From Phycisphaeraceae bacterium (GTDB taxonomy: Bacteria > Planctomycetota > Phycisphaerae > Phycisphaerales > UBA1924), in contig JAHCJH010000003.1 in the NCBI GenBank assembly GCA_026126345.1, forward strand, positions 1 through 55,172: a stretch of DNA of 55,172 nucleotides. The letters run 5' to 3'. Each line of letters opens with the position of its first letter. The stretch's first letter is position 1. The notes under the pieces were generated by a model. The model worked only from the letters and a program-made list of their open reading frames with translations. It had not been told where the DNA came from and ran no database searches. Below, piece after piece: positions 35,887 to 44,181 of this stretch. Both the position numbers and the translations under genes were made by a program.

Positions 35887-36761
35887 GCCCTGCCCCCGTC
35901 CGCGAAGTACGCCTGCACGAAGCCGACGCGCTGAGCCAACTGCTTCACCAGCAGTCCCCGACGCACGAGTCCATCATCGCCCGAACGGGGCGTCGCGGCT
36001 CGCCACGCCTGCGCGAGCGTGCGCCCCCACGCCGCCAACTCCTGCCCGGCCGACCACGGCCACGTCGCCGGGTGGCGCCTGAGGAACTGGCCCTGCCCCC
36101 GCCCGTAGTTCACCTGCTGCCGCCACAGGTCGCGCCAGGTGGCGCGGTGCCGGTGCATCACCACGGCCCGCGGCGCCAGGGCGATCTCGCCGCCGAACCG
36201 GGCGACCAGCCGCTGGTGGAGTTCGCAGGTCTCGTACCACCGCATCGAAGGATCGAACCCGCCCACCGCCAGCAGGTCCTCGCGCCGGTACGCCAGGTTG
36301 CACGAAGGGGCCCACGGCGCCACGCCGTGCCGCACGTACTTCTCGGCGTCGAGCGCCCCGATCAGGTCCATGAACCGCGCCGCGGGCGTGACCGAATCAA
36401 GCCCCACCGTGCGACCGGCCACCGCCAGCGTGCCGCGCCCAGCCCCTTCGGCGTTCGCCAGCAGCTCCGCCAGCCACCGGCGCGACGGCACGCAGTCGGC
36501 ATCGGTGAACGCGATCCAGGCTCCCCGGGCCGCGCGGGTCCCCGCGTTGCGCGCCGCCCCGCAGCCGCGGTTCACCGCCACGCGCAGGACCGTCGCCCCC
36601 GCCGCACGCGCCGCCTCGTCGGTGCCGTCGGTGGAACCGTCGGACACCACGATGCACTCGCGCTGATCCGCCGGAACACCCGCCTGCCGCACCACCGCGC
36701 CGACCGCCTCGGCCACCGTGCCGACCGCGTTGTACGCCGGGATGATGACCGACACGCGCAT
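35883..36761 (-). CDS. Family 2 glycosyltransferase A
   Basis: A 292-residue GT-A fold enzyme that transfers a sugar from a nucleotide donor. V-S-V-I-I-P-A-Y-N begins the nucleotide-binding half, V-V-S-D-G-S-T-D-G-T-D the loop, and F-T-D-A-D-C-V-P the metal-binding Asp motif. GGFDPSMRWYETCELHQRL is the acceptor-side region where the family carries an E-D pair; here it reads Y-E-T-C-E-L. A basic amphipathic C-terminus (HRATWRDLWRQQVNYGRGQG) may touch the membrane. ATG 36761 shares its A with the upstream stop. Sugar and acceptor are unknown; in this operon a peptide or lipid acceptor are both possible. Confidence 0.85.
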   Translation of the reverse strand: MRVSVIIPAYNAVGTVAEAVGAVVRQAGVPADQRECIVVSDGSTDGTDEAARAAGATVLRVAVNRGCGAARNAGTRAARGAWIAFTDADCVPSRRWLAELLANAEGAGRGTLAVAGRTVGLDSVTPAARFMDLIGALDAEKYVRHGVAPWAPSCNLAYRREDLLAVGGFDPSMRWYETCELHQRLVARFGGEIALAPRAVVMHRHRATWRDLWRQQVNYGRGQGQFLRRHPATWPWSAGQELAAWGRTLAQAWRAATPRSGDDGLVRRGLLVKQLAQRVGFVQAYFADGGRA

Positions 36762-37666
36762 CACCCGCCCCCGGGCCCTTCGCCCGATGCAAGCCTCATG
36801 AAGAACGCGCCCCAGAAATGCACGTTCCAGCCCCGGTAGTACCGCTCGAACTCCGCACGCTCGGCAGACACCAGGCCCAGCGCCCGCCCCGCCGTCGCCA
36901 GCGGAGCCGCGGCGTAGAGACACCCGATCCCGCCGCTCACCCACAGCGTGTGCCACAACCGCCACCGCACCACGTCGGGGTGCTTCAGGTGCAGCTGCGC
37001 AAGGCCCGTGCCGTACCAGCGGGCCTGCCGCCAGAGCGCGGCGTCGTCGGACCGGTGCTTGTGAAACAGGCTCGCGCCCTGCGCCCAGACGATTCCAACG
37101 CCGCGCCGCCGCAGCCGGATGCACAGGTCGATGTCCTCTCCGCTGCCCATCCACGGGTCCCACCCGCCGGCGTCCCGAAGATCATCGACCCGAACGGCGA
37201 GGTTCATCCCGGTGGCGTAGGGGTGCACGGGGTGGTCAACGCTCACCGCACGGGCGTACTGGCCGTTCGCCTCGGCGAACCGCTCGGCCGGCGAGGCCGC
37301 GGGCCAGCCGAGGATCGGGCCCGTCGCGACGGCGCGCCCCGCCCGCTCGATCTCCTGCACCAGCGCGCCCAGCCACCGGCGGCTGGGCACCGTGTCGCTG
37401 TCGGTGTGGGCGATGATGCGTCCACGGGCCACGGCGAGCCCCGCGTTGCGCGCCGCCGACGGCCCGCGCACAGGCGCGTGCACCACCCGCGCCCCGCCCG
37501 CACGGGCAATCTCCGCCGTCCGATCGGTCGAGCCGTTGTCGGCGACGACGATCTCAAACCCCCCCGGCACCCCCACCTGGGCGCGCAGCGCCGCCAGCGT
37601 GTCGCCGATCGTCCGCTCGGCATTGAGCGCCGGGATCACCACGCTGACCAGCGGCGCACCCGTCAC
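36761..37666 (-). CDS. Family 2 glycosyltransferase B
   Basis: A 301-residue paralogue of the next gene with the same fold: L-V-S-V-V-I-P-A-L-N, V-A-D-N-G-S-T-D-R-T and H-T-D-S-D-T-V-P-S-R-R-W. The acceptor motif G-S-G-E-D-I-D-L-C-I-R-L is intact, unlike in glycosyltransferase A. One hydrophobic stretch near the C-terminus (WVSGGIGCLYAAAPLATAG) could anchor it to the membrane. GTG 37666 overlaps the stop of the HPr-kinase-like gene in GTGA. That two related enzymes follow each other suggests two successive sugar transfers. Confidence 0.86.
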   Translation of the reverse strand: MTGAPLVSVVIPALNAERTIGDTLAALRAQVGVPGGFEIVVADNGSTDRTAEIARAGGARVVHAPVRGPSAARNAGLAVARGRIIAHTDSDTVPSRRWLGALVQEIERAGRAVATGPILGWPAASPAERFAEANGQYARAVSVDHPVHPYATGMNLAVRVDDLRDAGGWDPWMGSGEDIDLCIRLRRRGVGIVWAQGASLFHKHRSDDAALWRQARWYGTGLAQLHLKHPDVVRWRLWHTLWVSGGIGCLYAAAPLATAGRALGLVSAERAEFERYYRGWNVHFWGAFFMRLASGEGPGGG

Positions 37667-38736
37667 GCTCGATCCTCCGAAAGTTCGGCCATCAGCGCAT
37701 CGCTGAATCGATCGACCCCCGCGCTGTCGCCGAACGCGTCCGGGCCAACCGAAAGGTCCAGGCCCCGCGCCGCGGCGCCCATGGCGCCGATCGTCGCGAC
37801 CAGCGGTCTGGCCGCCGCTGCCTCTCCGGGGATCGCGACCTGCCGACCCAGCACGTCGATGCGCTGCGCCAATTCCAGCGGCGCCCAGCGCAGGCCGGCG
37901 CCCTCGGCCTCACGCCGCACGCGGACCACGAGGCAGACCACGGCGCTGGTCACGAGGCGGCCGGGCCACACTCCCTCGAGATCGACGTGCCGCTTGTCCG
38001 TCCAGGGCGAGTACGTCGGAAACCTGCGGATGTCCCCGGCTTCCGCCAGCCAGCGCGACGCCGCGGGATCCAGGTGCATCCGCCTGGCCACGGCGCGCGC
38101 CTCCACGCCGCCGGGCGCTCGCCGGGCCAGCAGTTTGTCGTCGCCCAGCGTGCGCCAGCCGCGCCGCAACAGGCTGAACGTCAGCGTGGTCTTGCCCGAG
38201 CCGGACGGGGCACACAGCACCGCGCACCGATCCAGCCGCGGGTGAACGACGGTCGCGCCGTGCACCGGCGTCCAGCCCGCCAGGGCCCAGGCCCGAGCCG
38301 AGAGCAGGGTCAATTGCTGCTCGGCCTCCTCGATCACGTCGGGCCGATCCCGCCAGGGCGGCACCGCCAGCGACGCGGCCTGCGCCGGCTCGTCGATCCG
38401 CAGCATCGTGCCGCGCCGACCGCGGCTCTCGACGATCCCCGGCGCGGCGCGCCGGACGTCCAGGTGCACCGTCGTCAAGAACCCGCCGGTCGGCGCGACG
38501 ACCTCGCCGCGCTCGCGCTTGACGCAGCCAACGTCGAGCGTCCAGCACCTCGGTTCGCCGGGCCCGGCCCGCCACGGCGCGTCGTACTGGTTGCTGTGCC
38601 GCGCCAGTGCGCGGGCCAGCGCCGGGTCGCTCCAGTGCGCCCGCAGCGCCGCCGGACCCCACGCGTGGACGGTGCGATCCGCCGCCCCCAACGCCGCCCC
38701 CGTGATCGCAGGTGCCTCGAACGCGGACATGGTCAT
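37663..38736 (-). CDS. HPr kinase-like protein of the RiPP-like locus
   Basis: A 357-residue protein whose C-terminal half resembles the HPr kinase/phosphorylase P-loop domain: V-H-G-A-T-V-V, then the Walker A A-P-S-G-S-G-K-T-T at residues 176-184, then L-G-D-D-K at 197-201. Homologues in lasso-peptide clusters (PadeK type) phosphorylate a Ser of the precursor, so a peptide-kinase role is the best guess. The 150-residue N-terminal half (TLDVGCVKRERG, PGIVESRGRRGTMLRID) is typical of these cluster kinases and not of true HprK. ATG 38736 overlaps the PqqD-like stop in ATGA. There is no HPr gene nearby. Confidence 0.8.
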   Translation of the reverse strand: MTMSAFEAPAITGAALGAADRTVHAWGPAALRAHWSDPALARALARHSNQYDAPWRAGPGEPRCWTLDVGCVKRERGEVVAPTGGFLTTVHLDVRRAAPGIVESRGRRGTMLRIDEPAQAASLAVPPWRDRPDVIEEAEQQLTLLSARAWALAGWTPVHGATVVHPRLDRCAVLCAPSGSGKTTLTFSLLRRGWRTLGDDKLLARRAPGGVEARAVARRMHLDPAASRWLAEAGDIRRFPTYSPWTDKRHVDLEGVWPGRLVTSAVVCLVVRVRREAEGAGLRWAPLELAQRIDVLGRQVAIPGEAAAARPLVATIGAMGAAARGLDLSVGPDAFGDSAGVDRFSDALMAELSEDRA

Positions 38737-39149
38737 TCAGCCATCGGGATGCCGGGATCGAACGCGCTGACCATGATCCGCTGCAGCGGCTCCTGGTGCC
38801 GGGTCAGCGACGGGGCCGACCACGCGGCGCCCTCCAGAATCGCCGCGGGCTCGCCCGCCGGCTGCCCCGGCCCTTCGAGCGGCTCCACCAGATCGTCGGC
38901 GACGAGGTGCCGGATCACCGCGTCGATCGCATCCGAATCCGCCTCACGCGCGCCCAGCGCGGCGCACGCACGGCGCGCTTCATACGCCGTGGCGCCGGCT
39001 TCAAACTGCTGGACCACCGCCCAGGCCGACGCGTTGGCCGAGTAGAAGTACTTGCTGCGCAGGTCGAGCAGCACCGCGCCGTCGTGCAGCACCGTCGAGA
39101 CCACGTCGGGCCGGAGAATCAGCCTGCCGGCGGGCAAATCGGTGGACAT
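38733..39149 (-). CDS. PqqD-like peptide-binding protein with precursor-like tail
   Basis: Residues 8-92 are a PqqD-type winged-helix domain (RiPP recognition element, as in lasso B1 proteins), which binds leader peptides: L-R-P-D-V-V-S-T-V, LLDLRSKYFYSANASAWAVV, DAVIRHLVADDLVEPLEG. A linker follows, then a tail of about 30 residues that starts A-A-W110-S-A-P113-S-L115 and ends F-D-P-G-I-P-M-A-E. W/Y-x-x-P-x-L is the pattern by which lasso leaders are recognised by B1 proteins, so the tail may be a ligand or the modified peptide itself. AGAGGG lies 8 bases before ATG 39149. It is the first gene of the coupled minus-strand operon. Confidence 0.8.
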   Translation of the reverse strand: MSTDLPAGRLILRPDVVSTVLHDGAVLLDLRSKYFYSANASAWAVVQQFEAGATAYEARRACAALGAREADSDAIDAVIRHLVADDLVEPLEGPGQPAGEPAAILEGAAWSAPSLTRHQEPLQRIMVSAFDPGIPMAE

Positions 39150-39236
39150 GAGCGAACCCTCTGAGAGCCCCGGGGAGATCGGCGGACCGCACGATGCTAC
39201 CACTCCGCACGCCGCCGCGGCGGGTACGCTCCGGGC

Positions 39237-39735
39237 ATGCCGATCGCCCTGTGGCCCATCACGACGTTCGGCCTCGGCCTGCTGCGACCATGCCCGGCAC
39301 CTGGGGCTCCTTGCCGCCGGCCGGACCGGGTCTCGCTGCTGGCTGCTGGGCAAGGGCCCGGCTTCCGATCCGGCGCTGTGGTACGGGCTGCTGGCGGTCA
39401 CCGCCCTGGCGTTCAGCGCCGCGTGCCTGGCGCTGGGCAACCTGGCCGAGCGCCACTTCCGCCGCAAGGACCCCGGCCAGGTCGTCGCCGACGAAACCGC
39501 CGGCATGGCCCTGACGCTGCTCTGCCTGCCGCACGCCTGCACCGCAACGACCACCCGCGCCGTGGTGTGGATCGGCGCGGCGTTCATACTCTTCCGGCTG
39601 GCGGACATCATCAAGCCGCCCCCCGCGCACCGCCTGCAATCCCTGCACGCGGGCGCGGGCATCCTGGTCGATGACTTGCTCGCCGGCCTGTACGCCGGCG
39701 TGCTCACCGGGGCGGCCGGCTGGCTGTTGCTCTGA
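39237..39735 (+). pseudogene. pgpA: Phosphatidylglycerophosphatase A with two frame slips
   Basis: PgpA removes the phosphate from phosphatidylglycerol phosphate, the step after PgsA. The sequence is spread over three frames. ATG 39237 begins A-L-W-P-I-T-T-F-G-L-G-L-L-R-P; near 39289 the frame moves to P-G-T-W-G-S-L-P-P-A; between about 39325 and 39350 it moves again to W-Y-G-L-L-A-V-T-A-L, followed by Q-V-V-A-D-E-T-A-G-M and LQSLHAGAGILVDDLLAG. Each shift corresponds to one missing base. The conserved parts are otherwise intact, including the acidic V-V-x-D-E and D-D residues, so either the gene died recently or two bases were lost in the consensus. Confidence 0.8.
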
Positions 39736-39754
39736 ATCCGGGGAGGATCGAACC

Positions 39755-40105
39755 ATGCCCTGCCTCGTCGGCGCCGTCGCGTTCTTCTTCCCCAGGTTCG
39801 CGCTCTTCCTGGTGTTCCTGTTCAGCAACTACCTCGGGCGCGCGTTCGAGACCAACTTCTGGCCCTTCATGGGCTTCCTGTTCATGCCCTGCACCACGCT
39901 CGCCTACGCCGGCGCGATGAACGAGAACCACAGGCAGCTCAACGGCCTCTGGCTGGTGGTGTTCATCCTGGCGATCCTCATCGACCTGGGCTTCTTCAGC
40001 GCGCAGGGCTACAGCGGCAGCCGCGGCCTCCGCGGCCGATTCGTTCGCGTCGATACCGGCGGCGACGGCGGCGGCCGCAAACGCGTCCGCAACGACGCCG
40101 AATAG
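39755..40105 (+). CDS. Small membrane protein
   Basis: A 116-residue protein with two or three membrane segments (AVAFFFPRFALFLVFLFSNY, WPFMGFLFMPCTTLAYA, LVVFILAILIDLGFF) and a basic, Gly-rich C-terminal tail that should be cytoplasmic. GGGGAGG lies about 9 bases before ATG 39755. It follows pgpA by 19 bases, so it may be co-transcribed. The family looks like small planctomycete and proteobacterial inner-membrane proteins without known role; I cannot name it. Confidence 0.7.
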   Translation: MPCLVGAVAFFFPRFALFLVFLFSNYLGRAFETNFWPFMGFLFMPCTTLAYAGAMNENHRQLNGLWLVVFILAILIDLGFFSAQGYSGSRGLRGRFVRVDTGGDGGGRKRVRNDAE

Positions 40106-40111
40106 GGCGCC

Positions 40112-41782
40112 TCACACCTTGCGGTCGAGAAGCCGGTACCCGATCGCCTCGCTCACGTGATCGGGCCCGACGTGTTCGCTGCCGGCCAGATCCGCCACCG
40201 TGCGGGCGATGCGCCGGATCTTGTCGTACGCCCGCGCCGAAAGCCCCAACTCGCTCATGGCGCGCCCGAGCAGCTCCCGCGTCGGCTCGTCCATCGCCGC
40301 CACCTTGTCCAGCTGCTTGCCGCTCAGGCGCGCGTTCGGCACGCCCGCGCCCTGCCGGGCGATCTGCGCCGCCCGCGCCCGCTCCGCCTGCGCCCGCATG
40401 TCGGCCGTGCTCGTTCCCCGGGGCGCCGCGGCGAGCTGCTTGAACGGCACCGCCGGTGCCTCGACGTGGATGTCGATGCGGTCGATCAGCGGGCCGCTCA
40501 GGCGCGACAGGTACCGCTCCATCTCCCGCCGCCCGAACTCGTCCTGCGCGAAGTCCCCCTTGGGCGTCGGGTTCATGGCCGCCACGAGCATGAAATTCGC
40601 CGGAAACCGCACCGCCGAGTGCGCCCGCGCGATCGTCACGACGTGATCCTCCAGCGGCTGGCGCAACGTCTCGAGCACCACCCGCGGGAACTCCGGCAAC
40701 TCGTCCAGGAACATCACCCCCCGGTGCGCCAGGCTGATCTCGCCCGGCCGCGGGATCATTCCGCCCCCGATGATCGCCGGGGCGCTGGCCGTGTGGTGCG
40801 GCGTGCGAACCGGTCGCGTGGTGACCAGTCCCGAGCCCGCCGGCAGCATCCCGGCCGCGGAGTAGATCCGCGTGATCTCCACCGCCTCGTCGGCCGTCAG
40901 CGCCGGCAGCACCCCCGGCAACGCCTTGGCCATCATGCTCTTGCCCGTCCCCGCCGGACCGAGCATCAGCAGGTTGTGCCCCCCCGCCGCCGCCACCACA
41001 ATCGCCCGCTTGACCGCCTCCTGCCCGCGCACCTCGGCGAAGTCGATCTCCGCCGTCGCCGTCCGCAGCAGCGATTCCACGTCCACCGTCGGCAGTGGGC
41101 TCGGCTCCACCGCCCCAGTCAGGTACCCCACCACTTCCGCCAGCGTCGCCGCCCCGATCGCCTCCACCCCGGGCACCACCGCCGCCTCCGGCGCGTTGTC
41201 GCGCGGCACCACCACGCCGCGCAGGCCCAGGCTCTTGGCCAGCGCCGCCATCGCGATCACACCCTTGACCGGGCGCAATCGCCCGTCGAGCGCCAGTTCG
41301 CCCGCGAACAGGTAATCGCCGATGCTCAGCGGCTCGAACCGCGGCGCATCGAAGGTCGGAACCTCGTCCTCATCGGCGCCCGCGCCGCCGCTCGAGACCG
41401 CCGCCGACTCAGCCTTGGCGCGCCCGGGTCCGGCCGCGGCGCCCGCGCGGGCCCGCGCCGTTGCCGGCACCACCGGTCGCGGGCCCGAGCGGATCACGCC
41501 CTGGCTGATCAGCAACCCCAGCGCGATCGCCAGGTCGAACGCCGGCCCTTCCTTGCGCACGTCCGCCGGCGCCAGGCTCACCAGCACGCGCCCGTACGGA
41601 AACGGGTACGACGAGTTCTCCAGCGCCGAGCGCACCCGCTCGAGCGACTCCTTCACCGCGGCGTCCGGCAGCCCCACCACCAACTGCGTGTGCTTCTCCT
41701 GCGTGCCGTCGTGATCGATCTCCACCTCGCAGAGGTGGGCGTCGATGCCCTGCATGAGAAATGAGCCGATGCGGGCGAGCAT
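40112..41782 (-). CDS. YifB/ComM-family Mg-chelatase-like AAA+ ATPase
   Basis: A 556-residue cytoplasmic AAA+ protein. The N-terminal Lon-protease-like domain begins I-D-A-H-L-C-E-V-E and has VVGLPDAAVKESLERVRSAL and FDLAIALGLL. The ATPase core has L-G-P-A-G-T-G-K-S-M-M and VMFLDELPEF, then LRQPLEDHVVTIARA. ComM, a close relative, is a helicase that extends branch migration during natural transformation; whether this protein does so is inference. An Ala/Gly-rich insert of about 50 residues (ARARAGAAAGPGRAKAES) splits the Lon-like domain. ATG 41782 is chosen because homologues begin M-L-A-R-x-x-S. Confidence 0.92.
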   Translation of the reverse strand: MLARIGSFLMQGIDAHLCEVEIDHDGTQEKHTQLVVGLPDAAVKESLERVRSALENSSYPFPYGRVLVSLAPADVRKEGPAFDLAIALGLLISQGVIRSGPRPVVPATARARAGAAAGPGRAKAESAAVSSGGAGADEDEVPTFDAPRFEPLSIGDYLFAGELALDGRLRPVKGVIAMAALAKSLGLRGVVVPRDNAPEAAVVPGVEAIGAATLAEVVGYLTGAVEPSPLPTVDVESLLRTATAEIDFAEVRGQEAVKRAIVVAAAGGHNLLMLGPAGTGKSMMAKALPGVLPALTADEAVEITRIYSAAGMLPAGSGLVTTRPVRTPHHTASAPAIIGGGMIPRPGEISLAHRGVMFLDELPEFPRVVLETLRQPLEDHVVTIARAHSAVRFPANFMLVAAMNPTPKGDFAQDEFGRREMERYLSRLSGPLIDRIDIHVEAPAVPFKQLAAAPRGTSTADMRAQAERARAAQIARQGAGVPNARLSGKQLDKVAAMDEPTRELLGRAMSELGLSARAYDKIRRIARTVADLAGSEHVGPDHVSEAIGYRLLDRKV

Positions 41783-41834
41783 GCCCGGAGCATACCGAAC
41801 AAAGCACGATCTGCAAGGGCCGGCCCTAGGAACC

Positions 41835-43375
41835 TCAGTGCCCCGAATCCGCTGCCCCTCTCGGGGCGTGCTCCCGGAGCAGACGCACCCCAAGGCGATG
41901 GCCAAGGGCCAGGATCGTGAGCGTGGGGTTGGACGTGCCCACGCGCGGGAACACCGCGGCGCTCAACGCGTGCACGTTGGGCACGCCCGCCAGGCGCAGG
42001 TCCGCGTCCACAGGGCTGTCCGGAGATGTTCCCATGCGCAGGCCGCCGGAACTGTGCAGCGTGTCGACCGAGTGCTTGCGCAGGTGGTCCAGGAATCCAC
42101 GGGGGTCCTTCGCGGGGTCAGGGATCAACACCTCCGCCTCGAAGTCCGCCTCGGCCTTGAGCCGTTCGAGCACCTCGTGGCAGATCGGAATCAGCGCGGC
42201 CGAGAGCTCCGCGTCGAGGTCCGACACGTCCCACGACACGGCGCACCCCTGGCCCTCGGCCCGGATCGTCCACTTCGACAGGGGGTACTGCTCGATGTCG
42301 AGCGTCGCCAGAATGCGCGTGCCGCGGTCGATGAACAGCCGGCGCCTCACGTACCGGCAGAAGCCCAGTCGCGGCAGCCCGATCAACAGCGCGCCCAATT
42401 CCCGGAACGAAGGCAGGCGCGCCCCCCGAAGCGTGCGCTGCTGAACTGCGTTCAGCACGTCGCGGACCGGCCGCAGGATCGACGACGTGGACGTATCGAA
42501 CGCAAGGTGCAAGAACGCTCCCGGCCACTGCTTGCCGCGCAGCTCGATGTCGAAATGCTCGCCGAACATCAGCCCGTGCTCGAAGCGGTAGCCGAACCGC
42601 CGCGAGAACCGCCCCTGCGACTTCGGCCTGAGCAGCGCCACGGGAAACGACACGTGATCGTGAAAGTACTCGCCGCGCCCGGGTGCGCCGGCGGATCCGC
42701 ACGCCGCGAACACGCGCTCGGCCAGCAGGTTCGTGTTGACGATGCCCGCCGCGATGACGAAGTTCCGCGCCGCGATGCGCGCCCCGCCGGCGTCCGCAGT
42801 GTCGATCTCGACGGCCTCGATCCCCCCCGCGCCGGCGGGAACGAACGCGCGGATCGCCGCGTTGCACGTCCCGTTCGCCCTGCCGGCGATCGTCGGGCCA
42901 GACTCCTCCGCGAGTTCTTGCTGCGGAACGGCAGGATCGTGGGCCGCCGTCGCACGTGCAGACCCGGCCGGTCGATGAACACCGACTCGGCACAGTGGCG
43001 GCTCGCGTCGATCCCGAACAGCGCCTCCACCGCGGCGTAGTGCGGCTCCAGCTCCGCGTACCCGACCGGCCAGCGCGTGTCCGGCCGACCCTCGATGGCC
43101 TCGAAGTCCGGCGGGCTCAGCCGGATCAGCCCGCCGCCCCACGTGTTCGTCGCGCCGCCGAAGGCCGTCACGCGCCCCTCGTTCACGCCCACGTGCTCCT
43201 TGAGCACGCTCCGGACCCGGAACGGCTCCTTCCGATCGCGGAAGTGCGCCGGCCCGGCCTCGATCAGGCAGATGCGCATCGACGGCTCGCGTGAGAGCTG
43301 CTCGGCGAGCACCAGCCCGGCGGCCCCGGCCCCGATGATGCACACGTCGTACCGCTCGCTGGCGCCGGCGCTCAT
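41835..43375 (-). pseudogene. GMC-family FAD oxidoreductase with one frame slip
   Basis: An FAD-dependent oxidoreductase of the glucose-methanol-choline type. The N-terminal FAD-binding loop V-C-I-I-G-A-G-A-A-G-L and A-F-G-G-A-T-N-T-W-G-G-G are in the frame starting at ATG 43375. Near 42915 it leaves this frame after P-F-R-S-K-N and continues one frame off at L-A-E-E-S-G-P-T-I-A-G-R. The C-terminal half has the closing GMC motif: SSGGLRMGT, HALSAAVFPRVGTSNPTLTI. Adding one base near 42915 gives a normal 510-520 residue enzyme. The start overlaps the aldo/keto reductase stop in ATGA, so they form a pair. Substrate unknown, possibly a sugar or polyol. Confidence 0.8.
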
Positions 43376-44181
43376 GTTCCCGCTCCAACTCGGCCGCATT
43401 CCCGCACGCAGCGCCCCATGCGGGCGATCTCCTCCGGCTGGTTGGACGCGAGAATCGCCGTCGCGCCCGGCAGCGCGCCGGCGAACGCCTCGATCAGCCG
43501 GCGCGTCTCAATCCGGCCGGGCCCCATCGACCGCGACAGATGCTTCACCAGGTTGTACACGAAGACCTTCCGCCCCCGGAACCACGCCGCCGGAAGCCGG
43601 CACACCTCGTCCGTCATCGAGAGCATCCGCACCGAGTCCGCCGGAACGTGCCCGAGCCGCTCGGCCTCGAGCATCGTCTCCGATACACCCGATACGCCGA
43701 ACGCGCCGATCGAGCCCGCGTCCTTCAACCGGCGCAGCTCGTCCCACGTCGGGCCCAGCGCCTCGTACGCCCCGACCGTCGGCGGCTCGTGGATCAGCAG
43801 GTAGTCCACGCGCTCAATCCCCAGCCTTCGGAGCGAGCCCTCCAGGCTGCGGCGCAGCACCGCCGGCGCGTAGTCGCGCCGGTCGTACCGCGCGCCCAAC
43901 GGCAGCCGCGTGACCCGCTCCACCGTGCGGCAGGCCAGGTACACCGGCGTCGGCAGCCGCCCGATCGCCCGGTACGGAATGCCGAACTTCGTCGTGATTG
44001 TCACGCCCCCCGAACGCCCGCGCAGCGCTCGGCCGAGTTCGATCTCCGCCAGGCCGTCGCCGTACACCGGCGCAACGTCGAAGTGCGTGAACCCCGCGTC
44101 GAGCGCGCTCCGGATGATCCGCGCTCGATCGGAACGCCGGAACACGTGGTGCAGCCTGCCGAGCCCGAATCCCGCGTCCAT
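43372..44181 (-). CDS. Aldo/keto reductase family protein
   Basis: A 269-residue TIM-barrel NADPH-dependent reductase. F-D-V-A-P-V-Y-G-D-G provides the catalytic Asp and Tyr, I-T-T-K-F-G the Lys and Y-L-L-I-H-E-P the His, so the tetrad is complete. VGAYEALGPTWDELRRLKDA and G-A-F-G-V-S-G follow as usual. The substrate is unknown. ATG 44181 is the first sensible start, as the frame upstream to 44433 reads through intergenic DNA. It is the first gene of a two-gene operon with the GMC oxidoreductase, a pairing seen in sugar or natural-product oxidation loci. Confidence 0.87.
   Translation of the reverse strand: MDAGFGLGRLHHVFRRSDRARIIRSALDAGFTHFDVAPVYGDGLAEIELGRALRGRSGGVTITTKFGIPYRAIGRLPTPVYLACRTVERVTRLPLGARYDRRDYAPAVLRRSLEGSLRRLGIERVDYLLIHEPPTVGAYEALGPTWDELRRLKDAGSIGAFGVSGVSETMLEAERLGHVPADSVRMLSMTDEVCRLPAAWFRGRKVFVYNLVKHLSRSMGPGRIETRRLIEAFAGALPGATAILASNQPEEIARMGRCVRECGRVGAGT

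Noticed and set aside
37663-39149. Catabolite-control HPr kinase (hprK) for the kinase-like gene
   Set aside because: No HPr gene nearby, the N-terminal half differs from HprK, and the operon context fits cluster-type peptide kinases.
34434-39149. A complete lasso peptide cluster
   Set aside because: The asparagine-synthetase-like cyclase, an exporter and a distinct precursor are all missing in the window.
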